Both the position numbers and the translations under genes were made by a program. A stretch of 5,732 nt of DNA from an uncultured Ruaniaceae bacterium (GTDB lineage: Bacteria; Actinomycetota; Actinomycetes; Actinomycetales; Beutenbergiaceae), in contig CALKWS010000170.1 of assembly GCA_938004115.1 (NCBI GenBank), positions 1 through 5,732 of the forward strand, given 5' to 3'. Shown here piece by piece: positions 1 to 5,695 of this stretch. Below the pieces are notes generated by a model that was given only the letters and a program-made list of their open reading frames with translations, did no database searches and was not told the origin of the DNA. How positions within the stretch are numbered: position 1 is the stretch's first letter; each line of letters starts with the position of its first letter.

Positions 1-597
1 CTGCTGCTGGACTCCGAGGTCGGCATCGTCTCCCTGGGCGGGCGGGCCGGCACCGGCAAGTCCGCATTGGCGCTGTGCGCGGGACTGGAGGCGGTGCTGG
101 AGCGTCAGGAGCACCGGAAGGTCGTGGTATTCCGCCCGCTGTACGCCGTGGGCGGGCAGGAACTGGGATATCTGCCCGGCACCGAGGCGGAGAAGATGAA
201 CCCGTGGGCCCAGGCGGTGTTCGACACCCTGGGGGCCGTGGTCTCCAGCGAGGTGGTCGAGGAAGTGATGGACCGCGGCATGCTCGAGGTACTTCCGCTC
301 ACCCACATCCGCGGCCGGTCGCTGCACGACGCGTTCGTGATCGTCGACGAGGCCCAGTCGCTGGAGCGCAATGTGCTGCTCACCGTGCTGTCCCGGATCG
401 GGCAGAGTTCCCGGGTGGTGCTCACCCATGACGTGGCCCAGCGCGACAACCTGCGCGTGGGCCGCCATGATGGGATCGCCTCGGTGATCGAATCGCTCAA
501 GGGGCACCCGCTGTTCGGCCACGTGACGCTCACGCGCTCGGAGCGTTCGGCGGTGGCGGCCCTGGTCACCGAACTCCTGGAGGGTCCCGTGGTGTGA
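1..597 (+). CDS. PhoH-family ATPase, C-terminal part (5' end outside window)
   Basis: The frame is open from base 1 to the TGA at 595-597, giving 198 residues with no start, so the gene is cut by the window edge. A Walker A motif, GRAGTGKS, is at visible residues 14-21, and a Walker B/DEAQ motif, VIVDEAQS, is at 113-120. The segment PLYAVGGQELGYLPG after the first strand and the terminal TRSERSAVAALVTELL are typical of PhoH-like ATPases. In this family a nucleotide-binding P-loop domain is thought to drive RNA-directed or helicase-like work, and in actinobacterial PhoH2 and YlaK-type proteins it follows an N-terminal PIN ribonuclease domain. About 200 or more residues are expected upstream, so a PIN domain may lie outside the window, but this cannot be seen. 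The protein looks cytoplasmic, with no membrane segments. The family call is firm; the in vivo role is poorly known. Confidence 0.93.
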   Translation: MLLDSEVGIVSLGGRAGTGKSALALCAGLEAVLERQEHRKVVVFRPLYAVGGQELGYLPGTEAEKMNPWAQAVFDTLGAVVSSEVVEEVMDRGMLEVLPLTHIRGRSLHDAFVIVDEAQSLERNVLLTVLSRIGQSSRVVLTHDVAQRDNLRVGRHDGIASVIESLKGHPLFGHVTLTRSERSAVAALVTELLEGPVV

Positions 598-612
598 CCC
601 CCAGGTGCGCCG

Positions 613-632
613 GCATGCGAATCATGCATAAT
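613..632 (+). terminator. Weak hairpin after the phoH-like gene, possible terminator
   Basis: GCATG (613-617) and CATGC (623-627) form a 5-bp stem around CGAAT, followed by the A/T-rich ATAATT. It lies 16 bases past the PhoH stop. The stem is short and there is no true T-run, so an intrinsic terminator is only a weak possibility. The repeated CATGC could equally be chance or a protein site. Confidence 0.18.
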
Positions 633-646
633 TGCGGGCGCCAGGG

Positions 647-664
647 ACGTGATAATGCGCACGT
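647..664 (+). promoter_or_regulatory. Candidate promoter element with flanking inverted repeat
   Basis: GATAAT at 651-656 matches the sigma-70 type -10 consensus at five of six bases. It is enclosed by a perfect inverted repeat, ACGTG (647-651) and CACGT (660-664), with an 8-base spacer. I find no convincing -35 at 16-18 bases upstream; TTGCGG at 633-638 is too close. If it is used, transcription would start near 662-664 and the palindrome at 674-697 would lie in the leader. Promoter assignment is inference. Confidence 0.3.
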
Positions 665-673
665 AGCGGGGTG

Positions 674-697
674 TGTTATCTCAGATCTGAGTTAGCA
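674..697. promoter_or_regulatory. 24-bp near-perfect palindrome, candidate operator for the HTH-MurA gene
   Basis: The core CTCAGATCTGAG (680-691) is a perfect 12-bp palindrome. The symmetry continues outwards: 678/693, 677/694, 675/696 and 674/697 pair, and only 679/692 and 676/695 do not, so 10 of 12 positions match. The right arm ends on the A of the first possible start codon and overlaps TAGCAT (693-698), which fits a TAnnnT -10 for a leaderless transcript starting near the ATG at 706. The next gene begins with an XRE-type HTH domain, and such regulators usually bind palindromes as dimers, often at their own promoter. Binding is inferred; the symmetry is seen directly. Confidence 0.6.
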
Positions 698-2247
698 TGG
701 GGCCCATGACGACGATCGAACAGCCCCGTACCACCCTGCCGCAGATCGGGTCGCTGATTCGCGGCGCGCGCCAGAACAAGGGCATGACCCAGGCGCAGTT
801 GGGCCAGTTGCTCGGCACCAGCCAGAGCGCGGTGGCCCGGATCGAGAGCGGCAGCCAGAACCTGTCGGTGGAACTGCTCGCGCGGATCAACGAGGCGCTC
901 GAGGCGGATCTGTTGTCCCTGGGCGCACCGCGGCCCACGCACCTGCGGGTGACCGGCGGGCAGGAGCTGTCCGGCACGATCACGGTGAACTCCTCCAAGA
1001 ACGGGGCGGTCGCGCTGCTGTGTGCCTCGCTGCTGAACCGGGGGCGCACCACGCTGCGCGGGGTGGCCCGGATCGTGGAGGTGGACCGCATCGTCGACGT
1101 GCTCCGCTCGATCGGGGTGCAGGCGACCTGGTCCGCCGACGGCAAGGACCTGGAACTGGTGCCCCCGGCCACGCTGAACCTGGACCGGATCGACACCGAC
1201 GCGGCCCGGCGCACCCGCAGCATCATCATGTTCCTCGGCCCCCTGCTGAACCGGGAGACCGACTTCCAGCTGCCGTACGCCGGGGGCTGCGACCTGGGCA
1301 CCCGGACCGTGGAACCCCACATGATCGCGCTGCGCCCCTTCGGCCTGGACGTGGTGGCCACCTCGGGGGCCTATCAGGCCACCGTGGACCCCGCGCGGCC
1401 GGAGGAGATCAACGTGGTGCTCACCGAACGCGGGGACACGGTGACCGAGAACGCGATCATGGCTGCGGCCCGGCACGAGGGCGTGACCACCATCCGCAAC
1501 GCCAGTCCGAACTACATGGTCCAGGACCTGTGCTTCTACCTGGAGCTGCTCGGGGTGCGGATCGAGGGCGTGGGCACCACCACCCTGCGGATCCACGGCA
1601 AGCGCGACATCGACCGGGACGTGGACTACGCCCCGGGGGAGGATCCGGTGGAGGCGATGAGCCTGCTCACCGCCGGGATCGTGACCAACTCCGAGATCAC
1701 CGTCGCCCGGGTGCCGATCGAGTTCATGGAGATCGAACTGGCCACCCTGGCCGAGATGGGGCTGCGGTACACCGTCTCGGCGGAGTACCCGGCCGCGAAC
1801 GGGCGCACCCGGCTGGTGGACGTCACGGTGCATCCCAGCGAGTTGCGCGCGCCCATCGACAAGATCCACCCGATGCCCTTCCCGGGGCTGAACATCGACA
1901 ACCTGCCGTTCTTCGCGGTCATCGCCGCCACCGCCACCGGCACCACGCTCATCCACGACTGGGTCTATGACAACCGCGCGTTGCACCTGACCGATCTGAC
2001 CCGCCTGGGCGCCGACGTGCGGCTGCTGGACCCCCACCGGCTGGACATCACCGGACCTACGCGATTCTCCGGGGCCGAGGTCACCTGCCCGCCGGCGCTG
2101 CGCCCGGCGGTGGTGATCCTGCTGGCGATGCTGGCCGCCAAGGGAACCTCGGTGCTGCGCGGGGTGGACATCATCGCCCGCGGTTATGAGCAGTTGCAGG
2201 AACGGTTGATCGAACTGGGCGCCCAGATCGAGACGTTCCGCGACTGA
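697..2247 (+). CDS. XRE-type HTH domain fused to a MurA-like UDP-GlcNAc enolpyruvyl transferase
   Basis: The protein has 516 residues in two parts. Residues about 16-72 form an XRE/Cro-like helix-turn-helix (MTQAQLGQLLGTSQSAVARIESG at its centre). Residues about 81-516 form an EPT/MurA domain, close to the 419 residues of E. coli MurA. MurA transfers enolpyruvate from PEP to UDP-GlcNAc, the first committed step of peptidoglycan synthesis in the cytoplasm. By alignment from memory, E. coli K22/N23 correspond to K101/N102, R91 to R174, C115 to C198 (GGCDLG), R120 to R203, D305 to D401, R371 to R469 and R397 to R495 (RGYE). The usual PDRIETGT segment is instead EDPVEAMS (315-322), keeping only the D and first E plus a conservative S. 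It could therefore be a second MurA, a variant with another substrate, or a sensor-regulator. ATG at 697 is used here; ATG at 706 in the same frame is also plausible, and neither has a good ribosome site. No adjacent partner genes are on this strand. Confidence 0.9.
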   Translation: MGPMTTIEQPRTTLPQIGSLIRGARQNKGMTQAQLGQLLGTSQSAVARIESGSQNLSVELLARINEALEADLLSLGAPRPTHLRVTGGQELSGTITVNSSKNGAVALLCASLLNRGRTTLRGVARIVEVDRIVDVLRSIGVQATWSADGKDLELVPPATLNLDRIDTDAARRTRSIIMFLGPLLNRETDFQLPYAGGCDLGTRTVEPHMIALRPFGLDVVATSGAYQATVDPARPEEINVVLTERGDTVTENAIMAAARHEGVTTIRNASPNYMVQDLCFYLELLGVRIEGVGTTTLRIHGKRDIDRDVDYAPGEDPVEAMSLLTAGIVTNSEITVARVPIEFMEIELATLAEMGLRYTVSAEYPAANGRTRLVDVTVHPSELRAPIDKIHPMPFPGLNIDNLPFFAVIAATATGTTLIHDWVYDNRALHLTDLTRLGADVRLLDPHRLDITGPTRFSGAEVTCPPALRPAVVILLAMLAAKGTSVLRGVDIIARGYEQLQERLIELGAQIETFRD

Positions 2248-2269
2248 GACGTGCCCGGCCGCTCAGGCA

Positions 2270-2283
2270 TGCGCGCTAGCGCA
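2270..2283. terminator. Short symmetrical hairpin between convergent genes
   Basis: TGCGC (2270-2274) and GCGCA (2279-2283) can form a 5-bp stem with a GCTA loop. It sits at the junction of the two convergent genes and covers the TAG stop of the minus-strand gene (2276-2278). Only 28 bases separate the two stops, so a shared bidirectional terminator would have to lie about here. There is no T-run on either side, so support is weak. Confidence 0.2.
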
Positions 2284-3628
2284 ACGGGTTGAAGGGCCGC
2301 AGCAGTTCGGGTACCTCACCGGTGGTGATCGCCTCGGTCAGCAACCGTCCGGTCAGCGGGCCCAGGGTGATGCCCCACATGCCGTGGCCGCCGGCCACGT
2401 GCACCCGGGGGGAGACGGTGGGGCCGATCTGCGGCAGTCCGTCCGGGGTGACCGGACGGGACCCGACCCACTCGTCGTCGCGCTTGTCGAAGTTCGCGCC
2501 GGTGAACATCGGTTCCGCCGCGCCCACGATGGCCTTGATCCGGCGCGGGTCCAGGGGTGCATCGGGTCGCTGGAACTCCATCATCCCGGCCACCCGGAAG
2601 CGGTCCCCGAGCGGGGTGCACGCCACCCGCTGGGCCGGGAAGTACACCGGCATGGTCGGGTGCGGGTCGATGTCGATGGTGAAGGAGTAGCCGCGTCCGG
2701 CCTGGACCACCTGGCGCACCCCGAACTTGGTGGAGAACTCCGGCAGCCAGGCGCCGGTGGCCAGCACCACCACGTCCGCGGTGAGCCGCTCCGGCTCACC
2801 GGCCCCGCTGGCCGGGCTCTCCGAGCGGGTCTCGCCGCTGCGCACGTTCGACTGCACCGTCACCGCGGCCGGGCTGGAGGGGCGTCCGCCGTCGACGTCG
2901 GTGACCCGGGTGCCCTCCAGGATCGTGGTGCCCTGGGCCCGCACGGCCTCGGCCAGGGCCTGCAGGTAGGCCGGGGGGTCGATGTACCGGGTGCCGTCCA
3001 ACCGGATCGCCTCCACCACCCGGTCCGAGAGCGCCGGCACCAGGTCACGGGCCGCGTCGCCGTCGATCACCTCGGAGTGCACCGGTTGTCCGGCGGCGTC
3101 GATCTGGTCGAACTCCTCCTGCAGCATGCGGTGCTGGCCGGGGGTGTCGAAGCACGCCAGGAACGCCTCGGGGGTGATCGTGGGCTCGGCCACGCCGTGC
3201 TCGGTGAGTTCGTCGAAGGCCTCCAGGGACTGGCGGTTCAGCGGGATGTAGTACGACATCGCCTCCTGCCAGGCCCGGGAGGTGGAACGGCGCAGGAACC
3301 CGGTGAGGAACCGCACCAGAACCGGGTCGAACCGGGGTGGGACGTACACCGGGGAGTTGGGTGAGACGAACGCCTTGATCCCGGACTTCAGGATCGCCGG
3401 TTCCGGTAACGGGGTGGTGATCGGCGGGGTGAGCCAACCGGCGTTGCCCCAGGAGGCGCCGGCGGCCACGTGGTCCTGCTCCACCACGGTCACATCCAGC
3501 CCGGCGCGCCGCAGGTGCCAGGCCGTGGCCAACCCCACCATGCCGGCGCCCACCACGATCGCTGACCGGGGGCTGGGGATGGTGCGTGCTTGTACCGCTT
3601 CGATGCGACGTTCCCGACGTGATCCCAT
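2276..3628 (-). CDS. DadA-like FAD-dependent D-amino-acid dehydrogenase
   Basis: The 450-residue protein resembles the DadA / glycine oxidase-type FAD oxidoreductases, which oxidatively deaminate D-amino acids (DadA: mainly D-alanine to pyruvate and ammonia) and often pass electrons to the respiratory chain at the membrane. The FAD-binding Rossmann motif VGAGMVGLATAWHL is at residues 26-39, followed by E50 for the ribose and the GASWGNAGWLTP segment (57-68) typical of DadA. The second FAD-contact strand VVVLATGAWLP is at 286-296, and the C-terminal TPDGLPQIGP (394-403) and GGHGMWGITLGPLTGRLL (413-430) close the FAD site. Residues about 248-282 are a Ser/Gly/Glu-rich insertion in the substrate/FAD region. 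The ATG at 3628 begins about 22 residues before the Rossmann strand, with a weak GGA upstream; the open frame reaches 4069 but overlaps the carbonic anhydrase gene. It follows that gene by 77 bases. The exact substrate is not determined. Confidence 0.88.
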   Translation of the reverse strand: MGSRRERRIEAVQARTIPSPRSAIVVGAGMVGLATAWHLRRAGLDVTVVEQDHVAAGASWGNAGWLTPPITTPLPEPAILKSGIKAFVSPNSPVYVPPRFDPVLVRFLTGFLRRSTSRAWQEAMSYYIPLNRQSLEAFDELTEHGVAEPTITPEAFLACFDTPGQHRMLQEEFDQIDAAGQPVHSEVIDGDAARDLVPALSDRVVEAIRLDGTRYIDPPAYLQALAEAVRAQGTTILEGTRVTDVDGGRPSSPAAVTVQSNVRSGETRSESPASGAGEPERLTADVVVLATGAWLPEFSTKFGVRQVVQAGRGYSFTIDIDPHPTMPVYFPAQRVACTPLGDRFRVAGMMEFQRPDAPLDPRRIKAIVGAAEPMFTGANFDKRDDEWVGSRPVTPDGLPQIGPTVSPRVHVAGGHGMWGITLGPLTGRLLTEAITTGEVPELLRPFNPLR

Positions 3629-3636
3629 TGTTCCAT

Positions 3637-3644
3637 TGGTACCA
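3637..3644. promoter_or_regulatory. TGGTACCA palindrome just upstream of the dehydrogenase start
   Basis: A perfect 8-bp palindrome lies 8 bases upstream of the dehydrogenase ATG, with partial symmetry outside it (3635/3646 and 3633/3648 pair). Its position would suit an operator or part of a promoter, but 8 bp is short and I cannot define -10 and -35 boxes here. Confidence 0.15.
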
Positions 3645-3681
3645 GTCGGACCGGCCGGCTGCCAGGGTTTCCGTGAGGTGA

Positions 3682-3694
3682 GCCCCGCGAGGGC
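3682..3694 (-). terminator. Small GC hairpin after the carbonic anhydrase gene
   Basis: On the minus strand, GCCCT and GGGGC form a 5-bp stem (one T-G pair) with a CGC loop, 11 bases after the carbonic anhydrase stop. No T-run follows. An outer pair, GCTGCC and GGCAGC (minus-strand order 3697-3692 and 3663-3658), brackets most of the gap. It may attenuate read-through into the dehydrogenase gene, but this is weak evidence. Confidence 0.2.
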
Positions 3695-3705
3695 AGCGGT
3701 GTGCC

Positions 3706-4395
3706 TCAGACCAGTCGCGCGCGGCCGTCGGCCAGGTCGTACTCCACGCCCAGCACCGCGCACCGTCCCTCGGTCACCGCGTTCTCCAGGCTCAGCGAGT
3801 AGGTCCGGAGCATCTCCACGGTGGCGCGCACGTGCTGGCGGCGTAACGCATCGTCGTCGGGGATGTGGATCTGTCGTTGCAGCGTGACGCCCGTCCCGCC
3901 CGGGGGCGGGGTTTCCGGGTCCGACGGCGGTTGTCCCGTGGTGGTGGGAACGTCCGGGCGGGTGCCGGTCACCAGGCTGGGAATGACCCGGTCCACCACC
4001 GCCCGGACGAAGCCGGAGGGCATCTGGCCGTTGGTGAGCGCTTCGATCGCCGCGTGCAGCGCCCCGCACCGGTCATGCCCGAGCACCACCACCAGGGGCA
4101 CCCCGAGCACGTCCACGGCGTACTCGATCGAGCCGATCACGGTGGTGTCCACCACGTGGCCTGCGGTGCGGACCACGAACAGGTCGCCCAGGCCGCGGTC
4201 GAAGATGAGTTCGGCGCCCACGCGGGAGTCCGAGCAGCCGAAGATCACCGCGAACGGGTGCTGGCGCACCGATACCTGCCGGCGGTGGTCCACCCCTTGG
4301 CTGGGGTGTTCCATGGTTCCGGCGACGAACCTGTCGTTGCCCTGCTGCAGGGCCTCCCAGGCCGCTTGCGGGCTCACCGGTGGTTGCGGGCTCAT
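3706..4395 (-). CDS. Beta-class carbonic anhydrase
   Basis: This 229-residue enzyme of the beta class interconverts CO2 and bicarbonate in the cytoplasm, using zinc. The zinc ligands are C54 in CSDSR (54-58), H107 and C110 in GHDRCGAL (106-113); D56 and R58 form the usual catalytic dyad. The strand/helix segment FVVRTAGHVVD (73-83) and the C-terminal CAVLGVEYDLADG (212-224) are also typical. Residues about 144-172 are a Pro/Thr/Gly-rich stretch that makes the protein slightly longer than usual for its type. The ATG at 4395 has a strong GGAGG (minus strand, 4404-4400) four bases upstream and overlaps the TGA of the sugar-kinase gene as ATGA, which indicates coupled translation. The long upstream extension of this frame lies wholly inside the kinase gene and is not used. 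Bicarbonate supply for carboxylases is the likely role, by family. Confidence 0.95.
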   Translation of the reverse strand: MSPQPPVSPQAAWEALQQGNDRFVAGTMEHPSQGVDHRRQVSVRQHPFAVIFGCSDSRVGAELIFDRGLGDLFVVRTAGHVVDTTVIGSIEYAVDVLGVPLVVVLGHDRCGALHAAIEALTNGQMPSGFVRAVVDRVIPSLVTGTRPDVPTTTGQPPSDPETPPPGGTGVTLQRQIHIPDDDALRRQHVRATVEMLRTYSLSLENAVTEGRCAVLGVEYDLADGRARLV

Positions 4396-5372
4396 CGATC
4401 CTCCACGGCGTCGAGTTCGGCTTTGTGGGGCGGGTCTGCGCCGGGGCGGCTGACGGTGATGGCCGCGGCCTCGGCGGCGTAGGTCATCACCCGGCGCACG
4501 GTGTCGGCGGTGATCCGGCGCAGCGCCGGCCGGTTCGCGGCGCCCAGCAGCCCGGCTCCCCAGAGCCCGTCGATGAGTGCGGCCATGTAGGAATCGCCGG
4601 CACCGACGGTGTCCGCCACGCTCACCGTGGGGGCCGGTACCTCCACGGTGCCGGCGGCGGTGGTGCCAAGAGCGCCCCGAGAACCGCGGGTGATCACCAC
4701 CAGGGCGGGTCCCCGGTCCAGCCACTGCGCGGCGAGTTGGCCGTGGTCGCGGCCGGGGTAGAGCCACTCCAGGTCCTCATCGGAGACCTTGACCACGTCG
4801 CAGGCGGCGACGAGGCCTTCGATGCCGGGCCGCACCGACCGTGCCTCGCCCATGATGCCGGGGCGCACGTTGGGGTCGTAGGTCACGGTGGCGTGCCGCG
4901 CCCCGGCGCTGATCAGGCGGGACACGTCGTCAGCACCCGGGGGGAGCGTGGCCGCGATCGATCCGGTGTGCAGCACCGCCACGCCGGCGTCGACGGTCAG
5001 GGACGGCACCTGCCAGTCCAGGTCGAAGGTGTACTGCGCCGCGCCGTGGGCGTCCAGGTCCGCGACCGCGGTGGAGGTGCGGTCGGCGCCGGACGATCCG
5101 GGGACCAGCCGCACCCCGCTTGCCCCCAGGTGGTCCCGGACGCGTCGCCCTCGGGCATCGGATCCGATCCAGGTGGCCAGCCGGACCGGTCGTCCCAGGC
5201 GGGCCAACCCCACCGCGACGTTCGCCGGGGACCCGCCGGGGTGCTCCTGCGTCTGGCCGTCGGGGGAGCGGACCACGTCCACCAGCGCCTCGCCGACCAC
5301 CAGAGCCGTGGCGGCGGGCGGGCGGCGGTCAGCCTCGGTGGCCCCCGGCGTGCCCACGTTCCCGGCGTTCAC
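4392..5372 (-). CDS. PfkB-family carbohydrate kinase (fructokinase/ribokinase type)
   Basis: The 326-residue protein is a cytoplasmic ATP-dependent sugar kinase. The first PfkB signature region is HPGGSPANVAVGLARLG (44-60) and the second is DTVGAGDSYMAAL (254-266), where D260 is the expected catalytic base and GAGD forms the anion hole. YDPNVRP (165-171), KVSDEDLEWLYP (195-206) and VITRGSRGAL (226-235) are common in fructokinase-like and 2-keto-3-deoxygluconate kinase-like members, so fructose is a plausible substrate but not proven. The first strand begins near residue 23; the preceding 22 residues look unstructured. The GTG at 5372 has no visible ribosome site, but it overlaps the xseB stop as GTGA, which supports this start and suggests translation by reinitiation. 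Its own stop overlaps the carbonic anhydrase start. No sugar transporter or sugar regulator is visible next to it. Confidence 0.92.
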   Translation of the reverse strand: MNAGNVGTPGATEADRRPPAATALVVGEALVDVVRSPDGQTQEHPGGSPANVAVGLARLGRPVRLATWIGSDARGRRVRDHLGASGVRLVPGSSGADRTSTAVADLDAHGAAQYTFDLDWQVPSLTVDAGVAVLHTGSIAATLPPGADDVSRLISAGARHATVTYDPNVRPGIMGEARSVRPGIEGLVAACDVVKVSDEDLEWLYPGRDHGQLAAQWLDRGPALVVITRGSRGALGTTAAGTVEVPAPTVSVADTVGAGDSYMAALIDGLWGAGLLGAANRPALRRITADTVRRVMTYAAEAAAITVSRPGADPPHKAELDAVEDR

Positions 5373-5683
5373 CGTGGCGGGTCGACGTCGAAGGGTGGCT
5401 CCTCGGGGTCGGGGCTGCCCGGGTGCGGGGTGCTGGGGCCGCCGGCGCCGTCCTCGTGCGCGGCGTGCTGGTGCTCCTCGCTGGCCTTCGCCAGGCGCTC
5501 CTTGGCGGTGTCCAGCCAGCCTTGGCAGCGATCGGCCAGGGCCTCACCCCGTTCCCACAGCGCCAGGGAGTCCTCCAGGGACGCGGTGCCGTTCTCCAGG
5601 CTGGCCACGACCTGGACGAGTTCGTCGCGGGCCTGCTCGTAACTCAGGGTGTTCACGTCGGGACGGTCACGAATGTCGCTCAC
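5369..5683 (-). CDS. xseB: Exodeoxyribonuclease VII small subunit
   Basis: XseB is the small subunit of exonuclease VII, which degrades single-stranded DNA from both ends with the large subunit XseA. The family core is clear at residues about 13-64: LSYEQARDELVQVVASLENG, then LEDSLALWERGEAL and a last helix ending TAKERL. This helical hairpin is the part that packs on XseA. The protein has 104 residues from the GTG at 5683, longer than the usual 70-80, because of a tail of about 35 residues rich in Pro, Asp, Glu, Gly and His that looks disordered. GTG at 5683 has a weak GGA seven bases upstream; a TTG at 5695 (108 residues) is the alternative and abuts a possible xseA stop. The TGA stop overlaps the kinase GTG. 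It is the first complete gene of the minus-strand operon. Confidence 0.93.
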   Translation of the reverse strand: MSDIRDRPDVNTLSYEQARDELVQVVASLENGTASLEDSLALWERGEALADRCQGWLDTAKERLAKASEEHQHAAHEDGAGGPSTPHPGSPDPEEPPFDVDPPR

Positions 5684-5695
5684 AGCGGTATCCAA

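Noticed and set aside
676..2037. Long minus-strand open frame (453 codons) opposite the HTH-MurA gene
   Set aside because: It is a mirror of a clearly real gene in high-GC DNA. The product is His/Gly/Val/Arg-rich with no recognisable domain.
2384..3364. Plus-strand open frame of 326 codons opposite the dehydrogenase
   Set aside because: It is a shadow frame with Gly/His/Arg/Val-rich sequence, no domain and no ribosome site worth noting.
3692..3710. CTCAGA (3705-3710) as a half-site of the HTH-MurA palindrome near the dehydrogenase
   Set aside because: Six bases occur often by chance, it spans the carbonic anhydrase stop codon, and no matching second half is present.
3629..4069. N-terminal extension of the dehydrogenase frame to 4069
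   Set aside because: It would overlap the carbonic anhydrase gene by more than 350 bases, and the extra sequence is Arg/Gly/His-rich without family similarity. The ATG at 3628 fits the family start.
4396..4767. Upstream extension of the carbonic anhydrase frame
   Set aside because: It lies inside the kinase gene and is Arg-rich; the ATG at 4395 has a strong GGAGG and the ATGA overlap.
4380..5642. Plus-strand open frame of 420 codons opposite the kinase and xseB genes
   Set aside because: The translation is Gly/Arg/His-rich low complexity and runs antisense to two well-supported genes; it is a composition artefact.
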